A DNA stretch of 64,000 nt, taken from assembly GCA_014872875.1 (NCBI GenBank), contig WKFI01000010.1:62001-126000 (forward strand), written 5' to 3'. Under the pieces are notes generated by a model, which was given only the letters and a program-made list of their open reading frames with translations, was not told where the DNA came from and did not search any database. Positions 24,514-32,635 of this stretch are shown piece after piece (within the stretch, counting starts at the first letter, position 1; the number at the start of each line of letters is the position of its first letter). Made by a program: the position numbers and the translations under genes. Source of the DNA: Paracoccaceae bacterium (GTDB lineage Bacteria; Pseudomonadota; Alphaproteobacteria; Rhodobacterales; Rhodobacteraceae).

Positions 24514-26917
24514 CACTCTCCGCACCACCCAGGTCGCCATTATCGGCGGCGGCATCATGGGGGTCGCCGCCCAGTTCCAGCTGGCTGAAAATGGCTGGAC
24601 CGACACGATCCTCTTTGAAAAGGCAGAACTGACCAGCGGCTCGACCTGGCACGCCGCCGGGCAGATCGCCCATGCGGTCGGCTCGCGCCTGGCGGGCTGG
24701 ATCAACAAGACCTCGATCGAGACCTACAAACGGGTCGAGGCGGAAACCGGCCAATCCATCGGCTGGCACGAGGTTGGCGGCTTTCGCATCGCCACCACGG
24801 ATGATGAGGTTGACTGGATGAAATCCATCATGGGGGTCGGCAAATTGCTCGACCTGCCGATGGAACTGGTCGGCCCCGAGGAGGTCGCAAATGTCAATCC
24901 GTTCTACAAGGTCGATGACGTCAAGGCGGCCGTGCAGACCTTTGAGGACGGTCACATTGACCCCTCCGGCGTCACCATGGCGCTGGCTGCCGCGACCCGC
25001 GCGCGCGGTGCGAAGATCGAACGCCACAACCGTGTTATCGGCGCCTCGCGCAAGGGCGATGGATGGCTGCTGCGTACGGACAAGGGTGACGTCTGGGCCG
25101 AACATGTGGTCATTGCCGCCGGGTCCTATGCCAACCAGGTCGGCGAATGGTTCGGGCTGAAAATCCCTTCGGTCTCCTGCCTGCACCACTATCTGGTTAC
25201 CGATACCGTGCCCGAATTCCTCGACCGCCCGGAACTGCCCGTGATGCGCGACAACGCATATGGTGGCTATATCCGGCAGGAGCAGAAATCCGGCCTGATC
25301 GGCATCTATGAGGGTCACGTTTGCCCCACCGTCTGGGAGATGCCGCAGGGCGCACCCTGGGCGGCAGAGAATGAGCTGTTCGAGGCCGATTATGACAGCA
25401 TCGGCGATTTCCTGATGGTGGCGTTCGGCAAGATGCCGGTCCTGGCCGAGCTGGGGATCAAGCGCGTGGTGCGCGGCGCGATCACCCATACGCCGGATGG
25501 CGGGATGCTAGTTGGTCCCTCGGGCGCGCCGAATGTGTGGCTCTCCTGCGGCTCCTCCATCGGTCTGGCCTGGGGCGGTGGTGCGGGCAAAGTGCTGGCC
25601 GACTGGATGATGCATGGCGAAACCCCGATCAACACGCGCGGCATGGACCCGCGCCGCTATGGGGATTTCTCGACCGACCATTTCATCGTTGAACGCACCA
25701 AGGACGAATTCATGCGCCGGCACGACACCCCGTGCCCGGGCAAGCAGTTCCACTCCCTGCGCCCGATGAACCGCCATGTGCTGTATGACCGGCTTGCCGC
25801 CAAGGGCGCGGTGTTTGGCGAGGTCGCAGGCTGGGAACGCCCCCGCTATTTCGGAGAGGTGGGCGAGGTCGAACCGATCGGCTGGGGCCATCAGACCTGG
25901 CACGCCAATGCCATGGCCGAGGCCAAAGCGACTCGCGATGCCGCCGGGGTCATCGACCTTTGCGCCTTTGCCCAGACCGAGGTTGTGGGGCGCGATGCGG
26001 GCAAGCTGCTGAACCGGCTCTCGGCCAATACAATCCCGGGTCGGGATGGACGGATCAGCCTCAACCACATGCTGACGGCCAAGGGCAAGTTCGAAACCGA
26101 AATCACCATCTGGCGCATTGCCGAGGATCGCTACTTCGTCGGCTCCGCCATCGCCCGGTCGAACCCGGATCAGGACTGGCTGCGTTCGCATATCGCCGAA
26201 GGTGAAGATGTTGAGATCATCAACCGCTCTGCCGATTGGGGGATGCTGGCGCTGTCCGGCCCAGCCTCGCGCCGCATCCTGACGGAACTGACGGATGCGG
26301 ATCTGTCCAACGCCGCCTTCCCCTGGCTGTCTGGGCAGGAGATCACAGTAGCGGGGGTCCCGTGCTATGCCCTGCGTGTCGCGTTTACCGGCGAGCTTGG
26401 CTGGGAACTGCACGCGCCGCTGGATCGTATCGCGGAGCTCTATGACGCGCTGCACGAGGTCGGCGGCAAACACGGTCTGGTCGATCTCGGCAGCTATGCC
26501 TTCAACGGGATGCGCATGGAAAAGGCGTATCGCGCGTCTGGCGAGTTGACCACCGATGTCGGCCCGTTTGACGTGGGCCTCGACCGGTTTGTGCGCGCCG
26601 AGGGCCGGGACTTTCTGGGCCGTGAAGCGCTGCTGAACGCCGGTCCGGAATGGGAGCTGTTTTACGGCGAACTCCACGCCGATGGCATCGACATCCATGG
26701 GGGCGAGCCGGTGCTGCTGGATGGTAAGCCGGTCGGCCTGACCACCTCAGGTGGCTATGGCTATACCGTGGGCAAGAGCCTCGGCTGGCTGTTCGTGCGC
26801 AAGGGCACGCCCCGAACCGGTCTGCAGGTGCAGATCCTGAACCAGACATATGACGTGACGGTGCATGATGACGCCGTCTTTGACCCGCAGAACCTGCGGC
26901 CCCGATCCGAGGATTGA
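24506..26917 (+). CDS. FAD-dependent dimethylglycine/sarcosine dehydrogenase-like protein, paralogue 3
   Basis: An 803-residue protein with the same DAO plus GcvT layout: GGGIMG near residues 14-19 and STWHAAGQ with the covalent-FAD histidine at His49. In the folate-binding half FTGELGWELHAP is visible. The ATG at 24506 overlaps the previous stop by eight bases; a TTG six bases earlier is less likely. Having two such enzymes side by side suggests they remove successive methyl groups, or form distinct enzymes for tertiary and secondary amines. It diverges from paralogues 1 and 2 at the position after HAAG (QIAHAVGSRLAG), consistent with a different substrate. The thiamine-diphosphate enzyme follows after four bases. 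Confidence 0.85.
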   Translation: MSDTLRTTQVAIIGGGIMGVAAQFQLAENGWTDTILFEKAELTSGSTWHAAGQIAHAVGSRLAGWINKTSIETYKRVEAETGQSIGWHEVGGFRIATTDDEVDWMKSIMGVGKLLDLPMELVGPEEVANVNPFYKVDDVKAAVQTFEDGHIDPSGVTMALAAATRARGAKIERHNRVIGASRKGDGWLLRTDKGDVWAEHVVIAAGSYANQVGEWFGLKIPSVSCLHHYLVTDTVPEFLDRPELPVMRDNAYGGYIRQEQKSGLIGIYEGHVCPTVWEMPQGAPWAAENELFEADYDSIGDFLMVAFGKMPVLAELGIKRVVRGAITHTPDGGMLVGPSGAPNVWLSCGSSIGLAWGGGAGKVLADWMMHGETPINTRGMDPRRYGDFSTDHFIVERTKDEFMRRHDTPCPGKQFHSLRPMNRHVLYDRLAAKGAVFGEVAGWERPRYFGEVGEVEPIGWGHQTWHANAMAEAKATRDAAGVIDLCAFAQTEVVGRDAGKLLNRLSANTIPGRDGRISLNHMLTAKGKFETEITIWRIAEDRYFVGSAIARSNPDQDWLRSHIAEGEDVEIINRSADWGMLALSGPASRRILTELTDADLSNAAFPWLSGQEITVAGVPCYALRVAFTGELGWELHAPLDRIAELYDALHEVGGKHGLVDLGSYAFNGMRMEKAYRASGELTTDVGPFDVGLDRFVRAEGRDFLGREALLNAGPEWELFYGELHADGIDIHGGEPVLLDGKPVGLTTSGGYGYTVGKSLGWLFVRKGTPRTGLQVQILNQTYDVTVHDDAVFDPQNLRPRSED

Positions 26918-26921
26918 ATTC

Positions 26922-28592
26922 ATGACCATGATCAATGGCGGCGAGGCCGTCTATCGCACCCTGAAAGCCAACGGCATCGACACGGTGTTCGGCCTGTTGG
27001 GCGGCTCGATGCTGGAACTCTACGACGCCATGTATCAGGGCGGAGAGATCGCCTATGTCGGCGCACGCGATGAACGTGCCGCGGGGCATATGGCGGATGC
27101 CTGGGCACGGATGACCGGCAAGCCCGGCGTGGTGCTGGGCGCGCAAGCCGGGCCCGGCGTGGTGAACATCGTCACCGCCGTGGCCGAGGCGCAGCTGGCC
27201 TATTCGCCGCTGGTGGTCATCGCGGGCGCCATCACCCGGGCAGACCAGTGCAAGGACACCTTTCAGGAGGTCGATCAGGTCGCCCTGTTTGCGCCGATTT
27301 CGAAACGGTCGGTTATGGTCACCGATCCTTCGCGCCTCGCGCCGATGCTGGAGGACGCGATCCGGCTGGCCAATACGGGACGTCGTGGTCCTGTTGTGCT
27401 GCATGTCCCGCGCGACCTGTTTGCAGCCGAAGTGCCAGCGATTGATCCGAAACCGCTGAACATCGCCCGTCCGGGGCCTGCGGCTTCGGAAGACATCGAC
27501 GCCATCGCAAACCTGCTCTCAACCGCAGAGCGTCCGGTGATTTTTGCGGGCGGTGGCTTTAAATGGGGCGCCGGTCGCGACGCCCTGACGGCTCTGACCG
27601 AAAAGCTGGAGGTTCCGGTCGTGGCCTCAACCGGTCATGCCGACATCATGCGACATGGCCACCCGTGGTTCGCCGGCCAGGCCGGACCGCGCGGCAACCG
27701 TGTTGCCTCGCGCTTGACCAAAGAGGCGGATGTGATGGTGGTGCTGGGCGCACGGCTGGGCTTCAACTCGACGTTTCACAGCAATGATTACGTCGGCGCC
27801 GACACCCGCATTGCCCATGTGGATGTCGAAGGGGCAGCGGTGGGCCGTTACTTCCCGGCTGAAATCGCGGCCCAAGGCGATGCGCGCCTGACGGCAGCAG
27901 CGCTGGTGGATCGGGCCTCGCGACCCAGTTGCGATGCCTGGCGCGCGACGTTCCGCGATGACATGGCAAGCCTCGCCGCGGAACGGGCCGAGGAGGCGCA
28001 GATCGAAACCCTCCCCATGCATCCGCGACGCGCCTTGAGTGAAATCCGCGCCACCCTGCCCGAAAACGCGATTGTCACATTGGACACAGGGAATACGTGC
28101 CTGCAAGCCGCCGACCGGTTGGCCCACTACGATCCAATGTCGCTGATTACGCCACTGGACTTCGGACTGGTGGGATTTGGTCTAGCTGCCGCCATCGGCG
28201 CCAAAGCGGCAGCCCCCGATCGCCCGGTTGTGGCTATCATGGGCGATGGGGCCGTTGGCTATACGATGATTGAAATCCAGACCGCCATTCAACACAAACT
28301 GCCCATCATCATCATCACCCTGGACAACGAAGCATGGGGCGCCGAAAAGGCTTATCAGCAGGAATTTTATGGCGGTCGCCTTCTGGGCGCGGAAATCTCT
28401 TCCCCTCGTTATGACAAATTCGCAGAGCTGTGCGGTGGCAAAGGCATCTGGGTCGACGGCCCCGGCGAATTGGGGCCCGCGTTGCAAGCTGCGCTGGACA
28501 GCGGAGAAACCACGGTCATTCAAGCCAAGATCGATCCGGGCGCCCTGATGACCCTGCGAAAGGATCTGTTCAAGGCCCCGACAGCCAAGTGA
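26922..28592 (+). CDS. Thiamine-diphosphate enzyme, acetolactate synthase / sulfoacetaldehyde acetyltransferase-like
   Basis: A 556-residue ThDP enzyme with the three usual domains. The catalytic glutamate is in GARDERAAGHMADAWAR; the ThDP-magnesium motif runs from GDGAVGYTMIEI to DNEAWGAEK. The stretch WGAEKAYQQEFYGGR resembles the WGAEK-Q-FY-R pattern I recall from sulfoacetaldehyde acetyltransferase (Xsc) more than the acetolactate synthase pattern, and FQEVDQVALF is also shared. Overall similarity looks moderate, so true Xsc activity is not assured. The ATG at 26922 follows the previous stop by four bases. As the last catalytic gene it would act on an aldehyde or 2-oxo acid produced by the aminotransferase. 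Alternatives are a decarboxylase or carboligase. Confidence 0.7.
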   Translation: MTMINGGEAVYRTLKANGIDTVFGLLGGSMLELYDAMYQGGEIAYVGARDERAAGHMADAWARMTGKPGVVLGAQAGPGVVNIVTAVAEAQLAYSPLVVIAGAITRADQCKDTFQEVDQVALFAPISKRSVMVTDPSRLAPMLEDAIRLANTGRRGPVVLHVPRDLFAAEVPAIDPKPLNIARPGPAASEDIDAIANLLSTAERPVIFAGGGFKWGAGRDALTALTEKLEVPVVASTGHADIMRHGHPWFAGQAGPRGNRVASRLTKEADVMVVLGARLGFNSTFHSNDYVGADTRIAHVDVEGAAVGRYFPAEIAAQGDARLTAAALVDRASRPSCDAWRATFRDDMASLAAERAEEAQIETLPMHPRRALSEIRATLPENAIVTLDTGNTCLQAADRLAHYDPMSLITPLDFGLVGFGLAAAIGAKAAAPDRPVVAIMGDGAVGYTMIEIQTAIQHKLPIIIITLDNEAWGAEKAYQQEFYGGRLLGAEISSPRYDKFAELCGGKGIWVDGPGELGPALQAALDSGETTVIQAKIDPGALMTLRKDLFKAPTAK

Positions 28593-28631
28593 GGTACACG
28601 GGCAGGGGCGCACGGCATCAGATCCGTCAAA

Positions 28632-28660
28632 ACTGGCCCCCCCCTGCCCCTTTGGCCAGT
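28632..28660. repeat. Inverted repeat between the ThDP gene and lysR
   Basis: ACTGGCC (28632-28638) and GGCCAGT (28654-28660) flank a C-rich centre. It lies 42 bases before the LysR ATG and may be its operator or a weak terminator for the upstream operon; no T-run follows. Confidence 0.35.
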
Positions 28661-28701
28661 AACATGTATAGTTTCAAGGGATTGACCGCTTTGGAACGCT
28701 C

Positions 28702-29610
28702 ATGCGCCTGCCTCTTGCCACTTTGGAAGTTTTTACCGCCATCGCCCGTCATGGCAGCCTGCGGGCTGCGGCCGAGGCGTTGGGGCTCAAACCCTCGACC
28801 GTCAGCCACCAGTTGAAATCGCTCGAGGAACAGCTGGACACCGCCCTGTTCATTCGCACCACCCGTTCGGTTACCCTGACCGAAGCCGGGCGCGCCCTGA
28901 TACGCGGAGCGGGACCGGCGTTCGATCAGCTCTCCGAAGCGGTCGAAAGCGCGCGCACAACGGGTCATGCTGCGCGTGGTTCCTTGCGCCTGACTTTACC
29001 GGAATTCGCCTATCACCTGTTTGTCGGCCCCGCCTTGCAGAGCTTTTGCAACGCTTACCCCGAGATCGAGATCGAACTCTCGCTGACCGATGCCATGGCG
29101 GACATCCTCGGCGAAGAACTGCATGCCGGGTTCCGCTTGGGCGACCGCATCGCTCCGGACATGATCGCGGTGCGTCTGACCGCGCCCCTGCCGCTGGCTG
29201 TTTTGGGCAGCCCGGGATACCTTGCTACGCATGGCAATCCGCAAACACCGGGGGATCTGCTGGATCACAACTGCATCCGCTACAGATTCCAATCCTCCGG
29301 TCACATCGCGCCGTGGACGTTCCGCAATCAGGACGGCGATTATACGGTCAGCGTGTCGGGCAACCTGATCACAAACACCCTGCCCGCTTCGGTTGATATG
29401 GCCCTGCAAGGGTTGGGGTTGGTATTCACCTTCAGGGACTACTGTGCCAAGCAGATCCGCGAGGGGTCGCTGGTTCCGGTTCTGGACGACCACTTGGCCG
29501 ACACGTCCGGGATTTACCTGTACTTCCCACGAGAATACCGATCCATGATGCCGCTCAGGCTGCTGATTGATCATCTCAAAGGACGGGACCGATCCCAAAG
29601 CACAAGATAG
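28702..29610 (+). CDS. LysR family transcriptional regulator
   Basis: A 302-residue LysR regulator with the N-terminal helix-turn-helix (LATLEVFTAIARHGSLRAAA, then LKPSTVSHQLKSLEEQL) and an effector domain from about residue 90. It lies 109 bases after the ThDP gene on the same strand and is followed by a convergent gene whose stop is 19 bases away. It could be the last, loosely attached gene of the catabolic operon or an independent regulator. The other LysR gene (18207-19091) is the more obvious divergent activator, so the two may respond to different intermediates. Short C/G runs (29613-29616, 29626-29629) may form a weak terminator after it. Confidence 0.85.
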   Translation: MRLPLATLEVFTAIARHGSLRAAAEALGLKPSTVSHQLKSLEEQLDTALFIRTTRSVTLTEAGRALIRGAGPAFDQLSEAVESARTTGHAARGSLRLTLPEFAYHLFVGPALQSFCNAYPEIEIELSLTDAMADILGEELHAGFRLGDRIAPDMIAVRLTAPLPLAVLGSPGYLATHGNPQTPGDLLDHNCIRYRFQSSGHIAPWTFRNQDGDYTVSVSGNLITNTLPASVDMALQGLGLVFTFRDYCAKQIREGSLVPVLDDHLADTSGIYLYFPREYRSMMPLRLLIDHLKGRDRSQSTR

Positions 29611-29629
29611 GGCCCCAACGACGATGGGG

Positions 29630-30106
29630 TCAGACGACCTTCAGCAAAGGACGGCCTGCGGCGCGTTGGGGGCGACCCTGCCCGCTGGGGAAACGTGCGG
29701 CAAAGGCAAGTCCTGCGCGAATGACATGCGGATCGCGCCACCCTTTGGTCAGCCGATCCACTGCGTCCCGTGCCGCATCCGTATTGTCACGCCGCATGTA
29801 GTGCAGCATTTCCAGCAGCGCCTGTTCATCTTCTGTCGCCCGCTGGCGGCGCTCCAGGCACAGAGGGTCATGAAACGCCATTCCGGTTGCACGACATTGC
29901 TCGGTCGCCAGGAGTATCTTGTGCAGTTGAAAGGCAATGGAGAGCCCCCGCCCTTCGCCCCAGCGTTCAACTGAAACGGCGAAGGCGCGTTGCCAACCAT
30001 GGCTTCCCGGATCTTCAACCCCGCTCAGAAAGTGCCGAGCGACGGCCAGAAGACCACTTTCGAATTCATCAATGTCCAGATCGTTCAGATGCCGGGTCTC
30101 GCTCAT
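29630..30106 (-). CDS. Unidentified protein, 158 residues
   Basis: I do not recognise this protein. It is soluble, mostly helical in appearance and rich in Arg, Glu and Ala, beginning MSETRHLNDLDIDEFESGL. It contains AFHDPLCLERRQRATEDEQ in the middle and no signal peptide, metal-binding pattern or membrane segment. The ATG at 30106 has AAGGA about eight bases upstream; an in-frame ATG at 30139 is an alternative that adds 11 residues. Codon use matches its neighbours, and no long frame on the other strand competes convincingly. It lies 183 bases downstream of the ferric-reductase-like gene on the same strand, so a link is possible but unproven. Confidence 0.55.
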   Translation of the reverse strand: MSETRHLNDLDIDEFESGLLAVARHFLSGVEDPGSHGWQRAFAVSVERWGEGRGLSIAFQLHKILLATEQCRATGMAFHDPLCLERRQRATEDEQALLEMLHYMRRDNTDAARDAVDRLTKGWRDPHVIRAGLAFAARFPSGQGRPQRAAGRPLLKVV

Positions 30107-30289
30107 TTCCAGTTCCTTGGCCAAGATTCTGACAGGCATTGCCTGTGCGATGGATGGGATGAAAAATGGCCGGGCTAACAAGTTGACTGGGCACGACAGG
30201 TGTCTGACAAAAATAATCAGGAAATGCAACCCCTGAAGATGTTTGGCAACCTGTCTGCGACACTGAACTCGGCGGATTGGCAAAAAAGG

Positions 30290-30910
30290 TCAGTGAAATC
30301 GCCATATCCGTAAGATGAACGCAGCTCGGATCGTAGCCACGAACACAAGCACGCACAGAACGGATTTCGATAACGGCCCCATCGTACCCTCGATCAGCAC
30401 GGCATGCACAATGCTGCCTGACACGACAATTGCCCCACATGCCACATGTGCGCGCCGCCACACTTGCGGCCGCCAATTCATTCGGCGCCGTAGCCAGGCC
30501 AAGGCCGCACTTGCAAAGATCGCAATCATGGCAATGACTCCCCAAGCTGAAAACGGAGTTGGCGATACGAACAGCAACGCATCAATTACATCCGGGGGGC
30601 TGGTGATCCACAAGCCAACCACATGAACCACAACAGCAAGTACAAGGCCGCAGCCGATCCAGCGGTGCAACAGGTATGAACGGGCAGGATTAAGACCGGG
30701 AAGCATCCGTCCGGCCAGAACGGGCTGAAGCAACAGGAGCACCAAGGCTACAATCCCTGAAAACCCCGCCAATATGTAGATCGGATCCCGCCAGGCCAGA
30801 AATGGGCTGGTTGCGGCTATGGCAACGGGCACTGTCACCGCTGTGCCCAGAAGGGCCCAGATCAGTACTGAACGAAGAGCAGGCAGCGTCCCGACTCTCT
30901 GCAGTTTCAA
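30290..30910 (-). CDS. Ferric reductase-like transmembrane protein (haem b membrane domain)
   Basis: A 206-residue membrane protein with about six hydrophobic segments. Histidines placed for haem ligation are in SYLLHRWIGCGLVLAVVVH, RRAHVACGAIVVSG and SGSIVHAVL, matching the ferric-reductase-like transmembrane domain family (also found in MsrQ and NOX-type proteins). There is no flavin or NAD domain, so it needs an electron partner. Its ATG overlaps the stop of the upstream Tat-exported dioxygenase-like gene by four bases. I infer that it passes electrons across the inner membrane for a periplasmic partner, possibly that protein. Iron reduction is another option. Confidence 0.7.
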   Translation of the reverse strand: MKLQRVGTLPALRSVLIWALLGTAVTVPVAIAATSPFLAWRDPIYILAGFSGIVALVLLLLQPVLAGRMLPGLNPARSYLLHRWIGCGLVLAVVVHVVGLWITSPPDVIDALLFVSPTPFSAWGVIAMIAIFASAALAWLRRRMNWRPQVWRRAHVACGAIVVSGSIVHAVLIEGTMGPLSKSVLCVLVFVATIRAAFILRIWRFH

Positions 30911-31395
30911 ACAGGCTTGAGAACGAAATGTGTTTCGAGATGCGTATCCTTCCAGTCCTTCATCACCGGGCGCAGGAATACTGTCTCGAAATCACCGCTG
31001 TCATAGGCCAAGTGCCCATGCGGTTGACCAAAGGCGGGCACAATTTGGGGCATCTCCAGCCGGAACACGCCATTTTCATCGGTCAGCGTAGCCCCGTGGC
31101 TGTGCGGATCCCGCTCATGGCCTTCGGTCGTATGAGCCCAGATCTGAATGCGTTGACCAGCCAGCGGTGCACCATCCCCGGCGCGACGAACCGTGCCTGA
31201 CATCCAGAACCCACCTCCGCCAATCCGCTCGACAATTGGAGCGCCGGGGCGGTAGTTGTTCGACCCGCCACGCATACTCGGCGTGGCAGCAAGGTTTTGA
31301 CCGGCCGCTTGGGCGAACCGGCCCGAGGATGAGGTTGCAATCATTGCGCCCCCTCCGACAATCAGGGAACGGCGAGTCAATATGCTATTTGTCAT
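30907..31395 (-). CDS. Tat-exported intradiol-dioxygenase-fold protein
   Basis: A 162-residue protein beginning with a twin-arginine signal (LTRRSLIVGGGAM, cut near AQA), so it is exported folded. The ATG at 31395 is chosen because it places the signal at the N-terminus. The body resembles the C-terminal beta-sandwich of intradiol ring-cleavage dioxygenases: GTVRRAGDGAPLAGQRIQIW, TDENGVFRLEMPQ and PHGHLAY. Intradiol enzymes use two Tyr and two His to hold iron(III); not all four are obvious here, so catalytic activity is uncertain. It is coupled to a ferric-reductase-like membrane protein by a four-base overlap. A periplasmic redox or iron-related role is an inference. Confidence 0.65.
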   Translation of the reverse strand: MTNSILTRRSLIVGGGAMIATSSSGRFAQAAGQNLAATPSMRGGSNNYRPGAPIVERIGGGGFWMSGTVRRAGDGAPLAGQRIQIWAHTTEGHERDPHSHGATLTDENGVFRLEMPQIVPAFGQPHGHLAYDSGDFETVFLRPVMKDWKDTHLETHFVLKPV

Positions 31396-31545
31396 AGTCT
31401 GTCTCCAACCGGGTATCGCAAGCTTTGGCGGTTCGTGAAACAAGATCCCACTAACGATAAAGATAGCACATCAGACGGAAATTCGAGCTTGAAAGCGGGT
31501 CGAGATCCTATGCAGCCGTCACGACCGCGTGATCCACCCTAAACA

Positions 31546-32574
31546 TCAGCCCGTTTCTTCGCCCCGTGCTTGGGTCCCGTGCCTTGGCCGCTCACGCAAC
31601 AAGAGTTGCTTCACGACCTTGCGTCCCTTGCGAAACCGGCTGCGGGAGATACGGGCAATATCGATAAACGGGCCCAGGTACAGCGCCTTCAGGCTGGCGT
31701 CAGCGCCTTTGGGTTCGCCCTCGATACCGAATGTCAGCGCCTCGGTCTGAGAATGATGCAAAGTGCCGAACATCCAGTCCCAGACGGCCAGAGCTGCGCC
31801 AAAATTCTTGTCATAATGTTTCTTGGCGACCGAGTGATGGATCTGGTGTTGCGCCGGCGAAATCAGAACCCGCTCCAGCCACGGCCAATAGCCGAAATTC
31901 ACATGGCTATGGCGCAGGTTCGACCCAGTGACATGGAAGGCAAAGACCAGCACATTGACCCCGACCACGGTATAGATCGACACCGCCGACCCGAACAGAA
32001 ACACGAAAAGCGCCACCACCGGCCCCTGGGCCAACGCACCGCGCGACGCATAAAGCACGGCCTCCAGCGGATGTACCCGGTAGACCGTGATGGGCGTCAG
32101 TGTGGTAGCTGAATGATGAACTTTGTGGATGCTCCACAACAACGGATAGCGGTGCATCCAGCGATGCAGAAGGTATTTGGTGAGATCGTCCATCACGAAC
32201 AACGTCACCGAAAACCCGATCACCACCAGCGTGGTATTGTCGGTCTGGAATTGTCCTTTGCTCAGGAATTCGACACCATGCAGGGCATAGAACACCGCCG
32301 TGGCAATGGCGATCTGAGTCAACAGAAGCGGTGAAACCAACGTCATGAAAATCTGGTTGATCATGAAGATCTTGTAGTCGGCGATGGAAGACCGTGAAAA
32401 CAGAACCTTCGGATCGAAGATTGCCTTGACGGCCCCGCGGGCTGAGTTGCGCCGTATCGCCACAAGAAACACCGCCGCGATTACGACAGACAACAGCAGG
32501 TAGCCGACAAACACCCGCTTCCTTGGATTGGCAAAGTCGGAAAAAACCCCGATGATCTGATCAAGAAGATCCAA
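31546..32574 (-). CDS. Sterol desaturase / fatty acid hydroxylase family membrane protein
   Basis: A 342-residue integral membrane di-iron protein. The three histidine clusters of the fatty acid hydroxylase family are present: HRWMH, HKVHH and HQIHH. It has about five hydrophobic segments, with the histidines on the cytoplasmic side. The C-terminus (from about residue 315) is very basic (RFRKGRKVVKQLLLRERPR). The best start is a TTG at 32574 with CAGGGG close upstream; a shorter start at an internal ATG would lose the first membrane segment. Members hydroxylate or desaturate lipids, sterols or carotenoids. The lipid substrate is unknown, and no neighbour points to one. Confidence 0.8.
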   Translation of the reverse strand: MDLLDQIIGVFSDFANPRKRVFVGYLLLSVVIAAVFLVAIRRNSARGAVKAIFDPKVLFSRSSIADYKIFMINQIFMTLVSPLLLTQIAIATAVFYALHGVEFLSKGQFQTDNTTLVVIGFSVTLFVMDDLTKYLLHRWMHRYPLLWSIHKVHHSATTLTPITVYRVHPLEAVLYASRGALAQGPVVALFVFLFGSAVSIYTVVGVNVLVFAFHVTGSNLRHSHVNFGYWPWLERVLISPAQHQIHHSVAKKHYDKNFGAALAVWDWMFGTLHHSQTEALTFGIEGEPKGADASLKALYLGPFIDIARISRSRFRKGRKVVKQLLLRERPRHGTQARGEETG

Positions 32575-32599
32575 ACCCCTGCCCCATGCAAAAAGGAAC

Positions 32600-32627
32600 G
32601 GGGTGGCGCATCATAGCGCGCCACCCC
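32600..32627 (-). terminator. Terminator after the DUF4856 gene
   Basis: GGGGTGGCGC (32600-32609) and GCGCCACCCC (32618-32627) form a perfect 10-base stem with an 8-base loop. Read leftward it is followed shortly by TTTTT (32591-32595). It separates the DUF4856 gene from the hydroxylase gene. Confidence 0.65.
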
Positions 32628-32635
32628 AATTGTGA

